Positions 1 to 8,500 of a stretch of 64,000 nucleotides of DNA are shown here, one piece after another (positions within the stretch are counted from its first letter, which is position 1; the number at the start of each line of letters is the position of its first letter). The notes under the pieces are model-generated. The model was not told where the DNA came from, did no database searches, and worked only from the letters and a program-made list of their open reading frames with translations. The stretch covers positions 124,001-188,000 of the forward strand of contig NZ_JAERJD010000006.1 in assembly GCF_018257795.1 (NCBI RefSeq), written 5' to 3'. The position numbers were made by a program, and so were the translations under genes. Origin of the DNA: Citrobacter sp. JGM124. Lineage in GTDB: Bacteria > Pseudomonadota > Gammaproteobacteria > Enterobacterales > Enterobacteriaceae.

Positions 1-844
1 GGGGGGATGTTTTCAGCTCGGTAATAAGGCGCTGTACTGCAGCATCAAAACCCTGACGAATCTGGTGTTGTCTGTCACGATTAACATCGTCGAGTACGCG
101 ATTAACCGCCTCAGAAACCCACTCAGCACTTTGCTCACCCAGCCACTCTGTCGGTAATAACCGGGCTTTACGAGGGTGTTCAGTATGAAGCCAGTGGGTT
201 ATCTGACTGGCAATAAAATCGCGGCTTTCCGTTTTTTTCAACAGTGCCAGTATTTGAGTAATCAGGGCGTCCAGCAGAGCCTGATGGCGATTATTCTTTG
301 TCAGACTTTCCAGTATTATCGCCCCGGACTGGCTCAGGTCGATATTATCGATAGCTTTATGAACACCTCGACGAATAAGCTTTTGAATCCGCGTATCATC
401 CGCAAGTTCAAGAAAAGTCCCCATGATTTTTAGCAGGGACTGACCTAACCGATGAGTATTATTTGGCTGACTTAACCACTTGCCCAGTAATTGCACAGGC
501 TGATGATGCTGAATAAGCTGAGTCAGCGACTGAGTATCAAGAAATTTCTCCTGGATAAATACACCAAGGTTTGTCGCTATTTTTTCTTTATTGCGTGGGA
601 TTATCGCCGTATGTTTACTGATAAATGGCAGATGAACCGGCCGAAACAGTGCATACACAGCAAACCAGTCTGCCAGTGCTCCCACCATGGCTGCTTCAGA
701 AATGGCCTTAATACCAAGAACCCAAAAATTGGCTGGTAAGAAAAGTGTAGAGACAAAGATGCTCGCCACCAGCAGTAGCAGTGACAGGGCCAGCCGCTTG
801 GCTTTTCGTAACTCGACTTTTTGTTGTGCCGTTTTTTGTTCCAT
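1..844 (-). CDS. yjiN: YjiN-like DUF445 membrane protein (3' end beyond window)
   Basis: Reads leftwards and runs off the left edge, so about 281 N-terminal residues are present. E. coli YjiN, the family member it resembles throughout, has about 425. The frame opens with ATG at 844-842. A basic N terminus is followed by one membrane segment at residues 19-36, and then by the conserved block [13 protein letters not shown] near residue 48. Long stretches such as [18 protein letters not shown] and LPTEWLGE match my memory of YjiN. DUF445 proteins are inner-membrane anchored, mostly helical and of unknown function. The ribosome site before the ATG is weak. The coding frame is uninterrupted to the edge, so this is an edge truncation, not a pseudogene. 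Confidence 0.88.
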   Translation of the reverse strand, partial: MEQKTAQQKVELRKAKRLALSLLLLVASIFVSTLFLPANFWVLGIKAISEAAMVGALADWFAVYALFRPVHLPFISKHTAIIPRNKEKIATNLGVFIQEKFLDTQSLTQLIQHHQPVQLLGKWLSQPNNTHRLGQSLLKIMGTFLELADDTRIQKLIRRGVHKAIDNIDLSQSGAIILESLTKNNRHQALLDALITQILALLKKTESRDFIASQITHWLHTEHPRKARLLPTEWLGEQSAEWVSEAVNRVLDDVNRDRQHQIRQGFDAAVQRLITELKTSP

Positions 845-1044
845 TCGTTAATCATAGCGTTGACCAGCATAACCAGCTAGCGGAATAAACAGCACAGTAT
901 CGAGTCGCTCAATGGCGGCGGCAGCACGTTCACATAATAATCCCACCTCTTGGGGCTAAAAAACTGTCGTTAATAATTGGCGTCTTCCTCCCCTGACGGT
1001 AGACGCTATTATCGAAAAAAATCGCATTCTCTCGTACTGAAAAC

Positions 1045-1077
1045 AGTGATTTTTTATTAGCAAATTCAAAAATCACT
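1045..1077. repeat. 10-bp inverted repeat between divergent genes
   Basis: AGTGATTTTT (1045-1054) and AAAAATCACT (1068-1077) are perfect inverted copies around a 13-base AT-rich spacer. They lie in the 346-base gap between the divergent yjiN-like gene and the small lipoprotein gene. It could be an operator or a hairpin in a leader. The rest of the gap (845-1190) shows nothing else I can support. Confidence 0.4.
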
Positions 1078-1190
1078 CATTGCCCACAATACTCTGCCTT
1101 TAATCATTGACCTGACAGTATGAATATCGCGATGATACCTGCATCAGAATAGCGGACTGACTTATCTCAGCCATGATTAAAGAAAATACT

Positions 1191-1583
1191 ATGAAATTTA
1201 TTATTAGTGGGCTGATCGCTTCAGGACTCACGGGTTGTAGCCTGTTTCTGCCACCTGAAGACATACAACTTCACAGGTTATCAAATGATGAATTGTGCCA
1301 CGCACTGGGGACCTACAATGATGATGGTAAAATGGTGCTGGCGATACATAACGAACTTGATAAAAAAATAGAAACAATTGACAGTGAAAGATGCCATGCC
1401 ATTGAAACAAAAGCAAAAATGGAAAATGACATTATAAAAAACAGCAATGAATGGGTTAATAATAAACAACAAGGCTTGATCAAAACGCAGGATGAAATAT
1501 TGCGTAAAGATAATGAAATAAACCGGTTACTTAATAAACCGGCCATCACACCACAGCGGTATCGCGTCAGCCCTGCCATGTGA
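1191..1583 (+). CDS. small predicted lipoprotein with helical tail
   Basis: A 130-residue protein that I do not recognise by name. Starting at ATG 1191, the first 15 residues form a lipoprotein signal ending in the lipobox L-T-G-C, with the cysteine at residue 16. Serine and leucine follow the cysteine, so sorting to the outer membrane is expected. The mature part carries an N-D-E-L-C-H-A-L-G-T-Y segment, then about 60 charged, probably coiled-coil residues rich in Lys, Glu and Asn. A second in-frame ATG at 1173 would add MIKENT before the signal. I prefer 1191 because the signal peptide is then normal, although neither start has a strong ribosome site. Similar short Cys-containing lipoproteins occur in enterobacteria without known function. 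Confidence 0.6.
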   Translation: MKFIISGLIASGLTGCSLFLPPEDIQLHRLSNDELCHALGTYNDDGKMVLAIHNELDKKIETIDSERCHAIETKAKMENDIIKNSNEWVNNKQQGLIKTQDEILRKDNEINRLLNKPAITPQRYRVSPAM

Positions 1584-1869
1584 TCGTATTCCACCGTGCA
1601 GACATACTGATACGATGCATGGCTGACAGGCACGTGCCAAAACATTCAGCCCGCAACAACAGGCAAATTGCCCGTGAATCTCGATCAACAGCGGAGCAAA
1701 TAACTGCAAGGCGGTTTCACTGCTACCTGAGTCCTTGCCGGAAAGACCAGAAGCAATGCGATCATCACTTACGACTGAATCGCCTGGCACCGCTGGTTAT
1801 CTGCCCCCCGGGTTTGCACAATCAGTGGCTTTCCCTGACAATAGAGTTTTAGTCTCAGGCCGACACCAT

Positions 1870-2121
1870 ATGAATAATTCTTATCAGGCACTGTTAAGCG
1901 CAGGCGGTATTCTGCTGCTGGCCTTTCTTTCATGCTTGCTCTTGCCAGCCCCAGCCTTAACCGTGACACTAGCCCAGGAGCTGGTTGAAACCTTGCATTT
2001 GCTCGATTTGAATCAGCTCTATATTCTGATTTTCTGTATCTGGTTTATCGCACTGGGCACCATTGAATATTTTATTATTCGCTTTATCTGGCGTCGCTGG
2101 TTTTCAATTCAGCGCCTGTAA
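1870..2121 (+). CDS. small two-helix inner-membrane protein, unknown function
   Basis: An 83-residue protein with two strong hydrophobic segments, roughly residues 10-30 and 46-68, and a basic Arg-rich C terminus (IWRRWFSIQRL). This is the layout of a small inner-membrane protein. The frame is open upstream to an ATG at 1735, but that extension is Pro/Arg-rich and looks non-coding. I therefore start at the ATG at 1870. I do not recognise the family. It converges on ilvN, and hairpins at about 2112-2170 separate the two. The 1584-1869 gap upstream holds nothing I can support. Confidence 0.5.
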   Translation: MNNSYQALLSAGGILLLAFLSCLLLPAPALTVTLAQELVETLHLLDLNQLYILIFCIWFIALGTIEYFIIRFIWRRWFSIQRL

Positions 2122-2148
2122 TTGGCGCCTCGTCTGGCTTACCCGCAT

Positions 2149-2170
2149 TTCCCCCGTCATATCGGGGGAA
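2149..2170. terminator. hairpin between convergent membrane protein gene and ilvN
   Basis: TTCCCCCG (2149-2156) pairs with CGGGGGAA (2163-2170) around a 6-base loop. A second short hairpin, GCGCC...GGCGC, sits just before it at about 2112-2128. There is no long T run on either strand. A bidirectional terminator is likely from its position between convergent ends. Confidence 0.5.
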
Positions 2171-2180
2171 TAGCACTCAC

Positions 2181-2462
2181 TTATTGGATCACCCTATTCA
2201 GGCGATTAAAAATGCCTGGATCATCAGCGTGACGAATCAGCTGGACGACATCTTCCAGTTTTTCTACCTGGCTCACCATCTGCTCAAGCCGTTTGTCATC
2301 AGCCACCTGAAGCCAGATACGACTCTGCTGGCCATCTGTAAGAGGTAAACATAAAATCCCTTCGACGTTAAATGCCCGACGGGCAAACAAGCCACAAATA
2401 TGCGACATCACTCCTGGATGGTTACGCACCGTAAGTTCCAGAATAACTGTTGATTGCTGCAT
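2181..2462 (-). CDS. ilvN: acetohydroxy acid synthase I small regulatory subunit
   Basis: IlvN, 93 residues (96 in E. coli), is the valine-binding regulatory subunit of acetohydroxy acid synthase I. It activates the IlvB catalytic subunit and confers valine feedback inhibition. It is a single ACT domain, with the diagnostic N-terminal strand and loop [14 protein letters not shown] and the segment [14 protein letters not shown]. The C terminus diverges from E. coli (ending FNRLNRVIQ). It starts two bases after the ilvB stop, so the two are cotranscribed and probably translationally coupled. In E. coli, uhpA follows ilvN. Here a convergent small membrane protein gene does. Confidence 0.97.
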   Translation of the reverse strand: MQQSTVILELTVRNHPGVMSHICGLFARRAFNVEGILCLPLTDGQQSRIWLQVADDKRLEQMVSQVEKLEDVVQLIRHADDPGIFNRLNRVIQ

Positions 2463-2464
2463 AA

Positions 2465-4153
2465 TTACTCTCCAATCATGTCAATGTTAGCCGCACCTGG
2501 TGGCACCATGGGATAAACTTTCTCTTCAGCGTCAATACGCACATGAATTAAACATGGCCCGGGGCGTGAAATAGCGTCCTGTAAAGCTGCCACAGGATCT
2601 GTCGCCGCATTTAAATCGCATGTTGCCAGTCCAAAACCCCGGGCAATGGTCATAAAATCAATAACGCCTGGATAGGTGGCGGCAAAAACATTCTGTTGAT
2701 AAAACAAGGTTTGTTGCTGATGAACCAGGCCCAATGCCTGATTGTTCATCAAAATTATCTTCACGTTGAGCTGATTCTCTGCCGCTGTTGCCATTTCCTG
2801 AATATTCATCATCAGGCTACCGTCCCCCGTAAAGCAGAGGACACGATCACCCGGGTTCGCCAGGGCCGCACCGACCGCCGCTGGCAAACCAAAACCCATT
2901 GTTCCCAGGCCACCAGAAGTCAGCCATTGACGTGGACGATTCAAAGGATAAGCCTGGGCGACCCACATTTGATGCTGCCCAACATCGGTAGTAATAATCG
3001 CCTGATCATCGACACAGGCTGCTGCGGCACGAATCAGACCATAGGGCATTAACGGATCATCAATCCCAGGCATAGTAAACGGGAATTCACGCTGCAAGTC
3101 GTTTACCATTTGACGCCATTCAGTACGTGGCTGAGGATCAACATAAGGGATTAACTGGTTTAATACATCAGCAACATCACCTCGAATAGCAATATTGGCC
3201 TGCTTGATTTTACCCAATTCAGCGCGATCAATATCCACATGAATGATCCTGGCATGGGGACAAAAAGCCTCTGTTTTACCAATTGCCCGATCATCAAAGC
3301 GAGCCCCGAGTACAATCAGTAAATCGGCCTCCTGAAGAATAAAGTTAGTGCTGCGTGCACCGTGCATTCCTAACATCCCCAGCGATAAAGGATGATTTGC
3401 AGGCAACGTTCCCAGTGCCATTAATGTCATGGTCGTCGGCAGATTCGCCTGCTCTGCTAAAACCCGGGCTTGTTCAGCCGCCCCGGAACTGATGACGCCG
3501 CCCCCAAGATATAAAACAGGCCGTTTTGCCTGATTAATCATGGTAGCTGTCTCCATAATAGTCTGGTGTTCTACCGCGGGGGGCGTCGCGATGTCAGCGA
3601 TATCAGGCAGATCACTGATCAGAATTTCTGCTGTTTGAACATCTTTAGGGATATCAATCCAGACGGGACCAGGACGCCCCGATTCGGCAATGCGAAAAGC
3701 ATCCACAAACACTTGGGGGATTTCATTAATATCGCGAACCAGGTAATTATGTTTAGTGACAGGGATCGAAATCCCATAGGTATCGACTTCCTGAAACGCA
3801 TCCGTCCCTATCATGGCGGTAGGCACCTGCCCGGTGATACACACCAGGGGGATTGAATCCAGCCGGGCGTCCGCGATGGCAGTGACCAGGTTAGTGGCAC
3901 CAGGGCCACTGCAAGCGATGCACACAGCAGCTTTACCTGTGGTACGTGCCATCCCCTGGGCCATAAATCCCGCACCTTGTTCATGGCGTGCCAGAATGTG
4001 TCGAATACGGTGACTTTGGCTTAACGCATTGTAAAGTGGCAGAACGGTTCCACCAGGAATACCGCTAACGGTGGAAATGCCATGGTGCTCAAGCATTTTT
4101 ACAATCAGCTGTGCGCCAGTGATGCGTTGCATTGATGTGTCGGAAATTGCCAT
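2465..4153 (-). CDS. ilvB: acetohydroxy acid synthase I large catalytic subunit
   Basis: IlvB, 562 residues, the same length as in E. coli. With IlvN it forms the thiamine-diphosphate-dependent enzyme that condenses two pyruvates to acetolactate, or pyruvate and 2-oxobutyrate to acetohydroxybutyrate. This is the first common step of branched-chain amino acid synthesis. Visible landmarks are the ThDP-activating Glu in A-R-H-E-Q-G-A-G-F near residue 60, the FAD-region motif [11 protein letters not shown], and the ThDP-binding motif starting GDGSLMMN and ending in MNN near residue 470. It lies downstream of the ivbL leader and attenuator, so valine/leucine-responsive attenuation is expected. Confidence 0.98.
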   Translation of the reverse strand: MAISDTSMQRITGAQLIVKMLEHHGISTVSGIPGGTVLPLYNALSQSHRIRHILARHEQGAGFMAQGMARTTGKAAVCIACSGPGATNLVTAIADARLDSIPLVCITGQVPTAMIGTDAFQEVDTYGISIPVTKHNYLVRDINEIPQVFVDAFRIAESGRPGPVWIDIPKDVQTAEILISDLPDIADIATPPAVEHQTIMETATMINQAKRPVLYLGGGVISSGAAEQARVLAEQANLPTTMTLMALGTLPANHPLSLGMLGMHGARSTNFILQEADLLIVLGARFDDRAIGKTEAFCPHARIIHVDIDRAELGKIKQANIAIRGDVADVLNQLIPYVDPQPRTEWRQMVNDLQREFPFTMPGIDDPLMPYGLIRAAAACVDDQAIITTDVGQHQMWVAQAYPLNRPRQWLTSGGLGTMGFGLPAAVGAALANPGDRVLCFTGDGSLMMNIQEMATAAENQLNVKIILMNNQALGLVHQQQTLFYQQNVFAATYPGVIDFMTIARGFGLATCDLNAATDPVAALQDAISRPGPCLIHVRIDAEEKVYPMVPPGAANIDMIGE

Positions 4154-4210
4154 GCTCCAGTCCTTCTTATTATTCGTCGGCTGACTTACTGGGCTGGCGT
4201 TCTAAACAAG

Positions 4211-4241
4211 AAACCCCGCCCGGTTTGCGCCGGCGGGGTTT
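4211..4241 (-). terminator. ilvB operon attenuator
   Basis: On the minus strand, AAACCCCGCC and GGCGGGGTTT form a 10-bp GC-rich stem (4211-4220 with 4232-4241), followed by TTTCTTGTTT. It lies 24 bases after the ivbL stop and 57 before ilvB, exactly where the attenuation terminator of this operon belongs. Confidence 0.88.
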
Positions 4242-4265
4242 GGAATCGGTGTGTTGATTCAGTCC

Positions 4266-4364
4266 CTACGGCGCATTGCCGACGACCACCACCACACGCA
4301 CGACGACCACCGCGGCAGGTAGCGCGGTAAGTAGTAGGCTTGAAGTATGATGTTGAGCGGTCAT
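4266..4364 (-). CDS. ivbL: ilvB operon leader peptide
   Basis: A 32-residue leader peptide too short for ordinary gene calling. It begins M-T-A-Q-H-H-T, has a short Leu run, then nine valines around one arginine (V-V-V-V-R-V-V-V-V-V), and ends G-N-A-P. E. coli IvbL is also 32 residues, with the same Val-rich core and the same G-N-A-P end. A ribosome site AGGAAA lies 6 bases before the ATG. Ribosome stalling at the valine and leucine codons when charged tRNA is scarce should prevent formation of the attenuator hairpin downstream and let transcription enter ilvB. Confidence 0.95.
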   Translation of the reverse strand: MTAQHHTSSLLLTALPAAVVVVRVVVVVGNAP

Positions 4365-4397
4365 TGGGTTTCCTGAATCTTTTTTAACGTCTGCCTT

Positions 4398-4469
4398 GAT
4401 ACAATCACACTCATTGAAATCGTACAACTGGAATTTTTCACCTTAATAATAAATGTGATCAAAGTCTCA
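4398..4469 (-). promoter_or_regulatory. predicted ilvB operon promoter with CRP site
   Basis: On the minus strand a -35 TTGTAC (4422-4427) and a -10 TGTATC (4398-4403) are separated by 18 bases. Upstream, TGTGA-N6-TCTCA at 4454-4469 matches the CRP consensus TGTGA-N6-TCACA with one mismatch. It would centre about 70 bases before the expected start. The E. coli ilvBN operon is known to be activated by cAMP-CRP, which supports the reading. Confidence 0.6.
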
Positions 4470-5004
4470 ATGTCAGGCTATTCTCTTATTTTGCTTATTT
4501 ATGCGTAACACACTGATAATCAATATATATCATGGCAGAGTTTGTCGGAATGAAGACAGTCGCCTCTGTTTAAGCTACTGATCATCATGAACTCTCAGTG
4601 CTGCCAGGCTTGTTCCTGATGCTTTTCATATAGGTTTTTCCTATGAAAAAGCGTCATAAGTATTTCATATATTTCTTTGGGTCACGCTTTATTAATAACA
4701 ATAAATTAACATGCCATTCTTCATGTCTATTACCCTGACCCACTGAGCTGTGGTTATGTTACTCCTCTTTCTGATACTGGGTTATTGGGCTTTATAAATT
4801 AAGGGGTATAGAATATCTAAAGGTATTTTCGTCTCCGGATAAAACAATTGGATTATGAAATGCAATATTTTGGAGAGATTAACCCCGATCAGTTAAATAT
4901 TTACAGGCCATTATGCTGCCATGTAATAATAAAAAATATAAACGCCGATACCAGACTCTGGTCATAAAGATAACTGACTGCATATGTTTATTTTAACCCT
5001 GTCA
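4470..5004. other. AT-rich intergenic region with one imperfect hairpin
   Basis: No supported gene. At 4621-4652 an imperfect hairpin has arms GCTTTTC (two-base bulge) ATAGG and CCTAT GAAAAAGC around a T5 loop. No T run follows it, so it is not an obvious terminator. I looked for a tisB/istR-type module, which neighbours ilvB in E. coli, and did not see one. Confidence 0.45.
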
Positions 5005-5233
5005 TTATCCATTAATCATGGTATCCATGGATAAATACTCTGAAAAAACATCCCCTCCATCCCTGACGATGTCGGGTTTTATAGGGATCATAAGCTCACC
5101 GTTTGCGTTACGTTTAGCAGCTAACCCGGGAACAATAATTCCCCCCTGTCGGATAATATACACGCCAGCACAGGCCGTTATTGATGTTATAAAAGAGTAA
5201 TATTTTGCCGTTAATTCATTTTTTCACCATCAT
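5005..5233 (-). pseudogene. possible frameshifted small gene (one base in a 6-A run)
   Basis: On the minus strand ATG-ATG-GTG at 5233-5225 runs into six A's (5219-5224 as T's on the plus strand) and then a TGA. If one A were missing, the frame would stay open for about 75 codons to a TAA at 5005-5007. The resulting product has a hydrophobic stretch S-F-I-T-S-I-T-A-C-A-G-V-Y-I-I, then a soluble tail containing VPGLAAKRN and ELMIPIKPD. That looks like protein, not noise. I do not recognise it. It could be a decayed gene, a sequencing error, or a chance open frame. Confidence 0.25.
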
Positions 5234-5245
5234 GAAAAAAACTGC

Positions 5246-5276
5246 TTGATATCCATTTATCAGAAAATGTTATAGT
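5246..5276 (+). promoter_or_regulatory. predicted gdhA promoter (extended -10)
   Basis: TGTTATAGT, with the hexamer TATAGT at 5271-5276, is an extended -10 element. A -35-like TTGATA lies at 5246-5251, 19 bases upstream, which is slightly long. The transcript would have a leader of about 55 bases. A ribosome site AGAGGA at 5321-5326 precedes the gdhA ATG. Confidence 0.5.
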
Positions 5277-5336
5277 CAAATCATAAATACAAAAATTGAT
5301 TACCCACAACATCCGTTACCAGAGGAATTAATTAGT

Positions 5337-6680
5337 ATGTCGCAGTCGTTAACTCTCGAAAATTTTTTATCCTCAGTTCAATCACGTGATCCACATCAAG
5401 TCGAGTTTGCTCAAGCGGTTCGAGAGGTAATGACCACACTGTGGCCTTTCCTGGAAAATAATCCACAGTATCGCCAGCAAAGTTTACTTGAACGTCTGGT
5501 GGAACCTGAGCGTGTGATTCAGTTTCGAGTAACCTGGGTTGATGATAAAAATCAGGTTCAGGTCAATCGCGCATGGCGGGTACAATTCAGTTCTGCTATC
5601 GGGCCTTTTAAAGGGGGGATGCGTTTCCACCCTTCTGTTAATCTCTCGATTCTGAAGTTTCTGGGCTTCGAGCAAACCTTTAAAAATGCGCTGACGACCC
5701 TTCCGATGGGAGGAGGTAAAGGCGGCAGTGATTTCAATCCTAAAGGCAAAAGCGAAGGTGAGATCATGCGATTTTGTCAGGCACTGATGTTTGAATTGTA
5801 TCGCCATCTTGGCCCGGATACTGACGTTCCTGCGGGTGACATTGGTGTTGGTGGCCGTGAAGTCGGTTATATGGCCGGCATGATGAAGAAGCTTTCCAAC
5901 AACACCGCTTGTGTATTCACAGGTAAAGGACTCTCATTTGGTGGCAGCCTGATACGCCCGGAAGCCACTGGTTATGGTTTAGTTTACTTTACGGCAGCGA
6001 TGCTAAAACGTCATGGTCTGGGCTTCGAGGGTATGCGTGTAGCGGTATCTGGTTCAGGAAACGTTGCGCAGTATGCAATAGAAAAAGCCATGTCTTTCGG
6101 TGCCCGAGTGATTACAGCCTCTGATTCCAACGGCACTGTGGTTGATGAAGCCGGTTTCACCAGCGAAAAATTAGCCCGTCTGTGTGAAATTAAAGCCAGC
6201 CGTGATGGCCGCCTGGCGGACTACGCACGTGAATTTGATCTGGTTTATCTTGAAGGTAAGCAGCCTTGGGGTGTGCCAGTCGATATCGCGTTGCCTTGTG
6301 CGACTCAAAATGAACTGGATACTGAAGCGGCACGTATGCTTATTGCCAATGGTGTGAAAGCCGTAGCTGAAGGCGCTAACATGCCAACCACCATTGAAGC
6401 CACTGACCTGTTTATTGAAGCGGGAGTCCTGTTTGCACCGGGTAAAGCCGCTAATGCGGGTGGTGTCGCAACGTCTGGCCTGGAAATGGCACAAAATGCA
6501 GCGCGTTTTAGCTGGAAAGCAGAAGAGGTGGATACCCGCCTGCACCATATCATGCTGGATATCCATCAGGCTTGTGTTGAATACGGCGGTGAAGGCAAAC
6601 AGACCCAGTATGTCCGTGGCGCAAATATTGCTGGCTTTGTTAAGGTTGCGGACGCAATGCTGGCGCAGGGCGTACTATGA
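5337..6680 (+). CDS. gdhA: NADP-specific glutamate dehydrogenase
   Basis: GdhA, 447 residues, the same length as in E. coli. It makes glutamate from 2-oxoglutarate and ammonium with NADPH in the cytoplasm, the energy-cheap route when ammonium is plentiful. The N-terminal domain has the substrate-binding, lysine-containing motif L-P-M-G-G-G-K-G-G-S-D-F near residue 125 and the PAGDIGVGGREVGYM segment near residue 165. The C-terminal Rossmann domain has G-S-G-N-V-A-Q-Y. The end ANIAGFVKVADAML is typical. It is a single-gene unit closed by a strong hairpin. Its place beside ilvB is not the E. coli arrangement. Confidence 0.98.
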   Translation: MSQSLTLENFLSSVQSRDPHQVEFAQAVREVMTTLWPFLENNPQYRQQSLLERLVEPERVIQFRVTWVDDKNQVQVNRAWRVQFSSAIGPFKGGMRFHPSVNLSILKFLGFEQTFKNALTTLPMGGGKGGSDFNPKGKSEGEIMRFCQALMFELYRHLGPDTDVPAGDIGVGGREVGYMAGMMKKLSNNTACVFTGKGLSFGGSLIRPEATGYGLVYFTAAMLKRHGLGFEGMRVAVSGSGNVAQYAIEKAMSFGARVITASDSNGTVVDEAGFTSEKLARLCEIKASRDGRLADYAREFDLVYLEGKQPWGVPVDIALPCATQNELDTEAARMLIANGVKAVAEGANMPTTIEATDLFIEAGVLFAPGKAANAGGVATSGLEMAQNAARFSWKAEEVDTRLHHIMLDIHQACVEYGGEGKQTQYVRGANIAGFVKVADAMLAQGVL

Positions 6681-6728
6681 CCACTATCTGCCAGGGCTGA
6701 TACTGAACTGGCAAGAAGCGCTCACTTT

Positions 6729-6766
6729 AACAAGATACCTGCCTGATAATCAGCAGGTATCTTGTT
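6729..6766. terminator. bidirectional terminator after gdhA
   Basis: A perfect 14-bp stem AACAAGATACCTGC / GCAGGTATCTTGTT with a 10-base loop lies between the convergent gdhA and acetyltransferase genes. The arm ends give short T-rich stretches on both strands. Confidence 0.8.
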
Positions 6767-6773
6767 ATCGGCC

Positions 6774-7598
6774 TCAGGATGATAACAACTGACTCATTTG
6801 ATACTGCCTGATCGGATCCTCGCTAAAACCACAACGCAGAAAAAATGGGGTGTATTCTTCAGGTATTGCCACTGCAGTGGACAATCCGGGGAACTTTTCC
6901 CGTAATCGCAGCAACAGGGCTTTCGCTTCCCCTCTTCCCCGAGCTTCAGGTTCAACATATAACATGCGTAACTTTGCTGGTGTCCCAGGAATAACCATAG
7001 CCCAGGCCACATTGTTCATGACATAGGCATAACCAGGCAGTTTAAAAAGTGTCTCCGGGGCACTTAACCAGGGCAGCTGAAGGCAGGAATCAGACATCAT
7101 TTTACGGGTGAGATAAAGAGGATCGGCTTCAATTAACTCCCCCCCAGAGTGACTTGCTGGCGATGCTGGGGCATGAAACCCTACCAGAGTTTGCTGTATG
7201 GTAAATCCCATACGCTGATAGAGTGCAACCCCACCATTGTTCCCGGTAACAACCTCCAGTAACATCTGTTTATCCCCTCGCATTCGTGCCGCGTCAATCA
7301 GTTGCTGGATAAGGATCTTACCCACCCCCTGGCCACGCAGTGCAGGCCGAATAGCAAAAGCCGCGAGTCGGCTGGTTTTCCCACGACGGGCAATCAGAGC
7401 TAAAGCAACAGGCATTCCCTTTTGCAACCAGACTTGACTGGCATTCAGGCTGACATCCTCAGCACTAAAACGCTCAGTAAAGGCCTCCCCCTGGATAATA
7501 AAAGGGGCTAAATACCCTTCAAAGCAAGAGGTCAGTATCCCGGCAAGCTGGTAGCTGTTCCAGTGCGTGGCTGGTGTGCTAGTAAGGGTGCGGTGCAT
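6774..7598 (-). CDS. GNAT-family N-acetyltransferase, two GNAT-like domains
   Basis: A 274-residue cytoplasmic protein. Residues about 60-130 carry a clear GNAT acetyl-CoA motif (I-R-P-A-L-R-G-Q-G-V-G-K-I-L, then NGGVALYQRMGF). A second, shorter GNAT-like half follows near residue 215 (L-Y-V-E-P-E-A-R-G-R-G-E-A-K-A-L-L, then PFFLRCGFSED). This is therefore a tandem GNAT protein. The family moves acetyl groups from acetyl-CoA to amines on small molecules or proteins. Nothing here identifies the substrate. In the second domain the usual G-x-G-x-G/A loop is present as G-R-G-E-A. It is convergent with gdhA and sits 100 bases beyond the end of the yczE-like gene on the same strand. The start has only a weak ribosome site. 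Confidence 0.8.
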   Translation of the reverse strand: MHRTLTSTPATHWNSYQLAGILTSCFEGYLAPFIIQGEAFTERFSAEDVSLNASQVWLQKGMPVALALIARRGKTSRLAAFAIRPALRGQGVGKILIQQLIDAARMRGDKQMLLEVVTGNNGGVALYQRMGFTIQQTLVGFHAPASPASHSGGELIEADPLYLTRKMMSDSCLQLPWLSAPETLFKLPGYAYVMNNVAWAMVIPGTPAKLRMLYVEPEARGRGEAKALLLRLREKFPGLSTAVAIPEEYTPFFLRCGFSEDPIRQYQMSQLLSS

Positions 7599-7698
7599 AG
7601 ATATCCCATGGTAAAGCTATAGCGTGAAAAATCACCGGAGGTAAAAAAACAACACAATACTTTGTCCGCGATTTCAGTAAATGAATTCCCGGCTCCCC

Positions 7699-8322
7699 TT
7701 ATTCCGTCACTGAGTCGGCGATGGCAGGCTGGTTTTTTTTAGTTGGTGCAATATGGAACCAGGGTAAAAAAAGCTGAATCAATGGACCAATCGCCAATGC
7801 ATAAAGGACGGTCCCCACACCGAAAGCGCCGCCCATCAACCATCCGGCAGACAAGACTGCCACTTCGATCCCGGTACGGATGCGGCGTATTGGCCAGCCA
7901 GTACGAGCATGAAGCCCGGTCATGAGCCCATCTCGCGGCCCAGCCCCCAGTCCGGCACCAATATACATCCCTGTTGCAATCCCGTTAACGACCAGGGCCA
8001 CCACCAGTAGCCCCATGCGGAACACGACTGACTCCACCGGTGGGATCAGTGCCAATGCCACATCAGCAGCCAGCCCCAGAACAATAACGTTACTGATAGT
8101 GCCAATTCCCGGGCGAGTACGCAACGGGATCCACAGTAGCAGTACCAACGCCCCCACGCCGATCATGACGATCCCCAAATTCAGGGAAAAGATTTTTGCC
8201 ACTCCCAAGTGAAAGACATTCCAGGGATCGGCACCTAAATCTGCGCGAACATACATTGCGGCTGAAATACCATATAAAACAAGCCCGATATAAAGCTGCA
8301 ACAGGCGGCGAGCCATCATCAT
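7699..8322 (-). CDS. YczE/YitT-type integral membrane protein
   Basis: A 207-residue membrane protein with about five hydrophobic segments. It contains the YczE-type sequence Y-V-R-A-D-L-G-A-D-P-W-N near residue 26 and a second copy of the pattern, G-A-G-L-G-A-G-P-R-D-G-L, near residue 127, so the fold looks internally duplicated. Biochemical function is unknown for this family. Three consecutive ATG codons begin the frame. An AGGAG site lies 4-10 bases before them, and the second ATG has the better spacing. It is divergent from a MocR-type regulator gene. In Bacillus and other genera, yczE is found next to the MocR regulator yczR, so the pairing itself supports both assignments and suggests the regulator controls this gene. 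Confidence 0.85.
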   Translation of the reverse strand: MMMARRLLQLYIGLVLYGISAAMYVRADLGADPWNVFHLGVAKIFSLNLGIVMIGVGALVLLLWIPLRTRPGIGTISNVIVLGLAADVALALIPPVESVVFRMGLLVVALVVNGIATGMYIGAGLGAGPRDGLMTGLHARTGWPIRRIRTGIEVAVLSAGWLMGGAFGVGTVLYALAIGPLIQLFLPWFHIAPTKKNQPAIADSVTE

Positions 8323-8500
8323 TCATCTCCTTTTCTCGGTTGATTACCAGACACGTCATAGTTCATGATGATCATAAACAGGCCATACTATTCGGCAGGC
8401 TCTGCGAGGATGTTCCCCGGTGATTTGAAATATGACGGGGATATACCATCGCCCAGAATGGCTTTAGTATTAATATCCAGTTATCAAAAAGTGGACTGCC

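Noticed and set aside
601-870. An 89-codon minus-strand frame at the left edge
   Set aside because: It is a shifted reading of the yjiN-like gene, whose true frame runs from 844 off the edge and matches the family.
1580-1852. A 90-codon frame between the two small envelope genes
   Set aside because: Composition is His/Arg-rich and erratic, it overlaps the lipoprotein stop, and no start signal is seen.
5018-5200. A 60-codon plus-strand frame before gdhA
   Set aside because: No ribosome site or family pattern. The opposite strand gives a more protein-like sequence.
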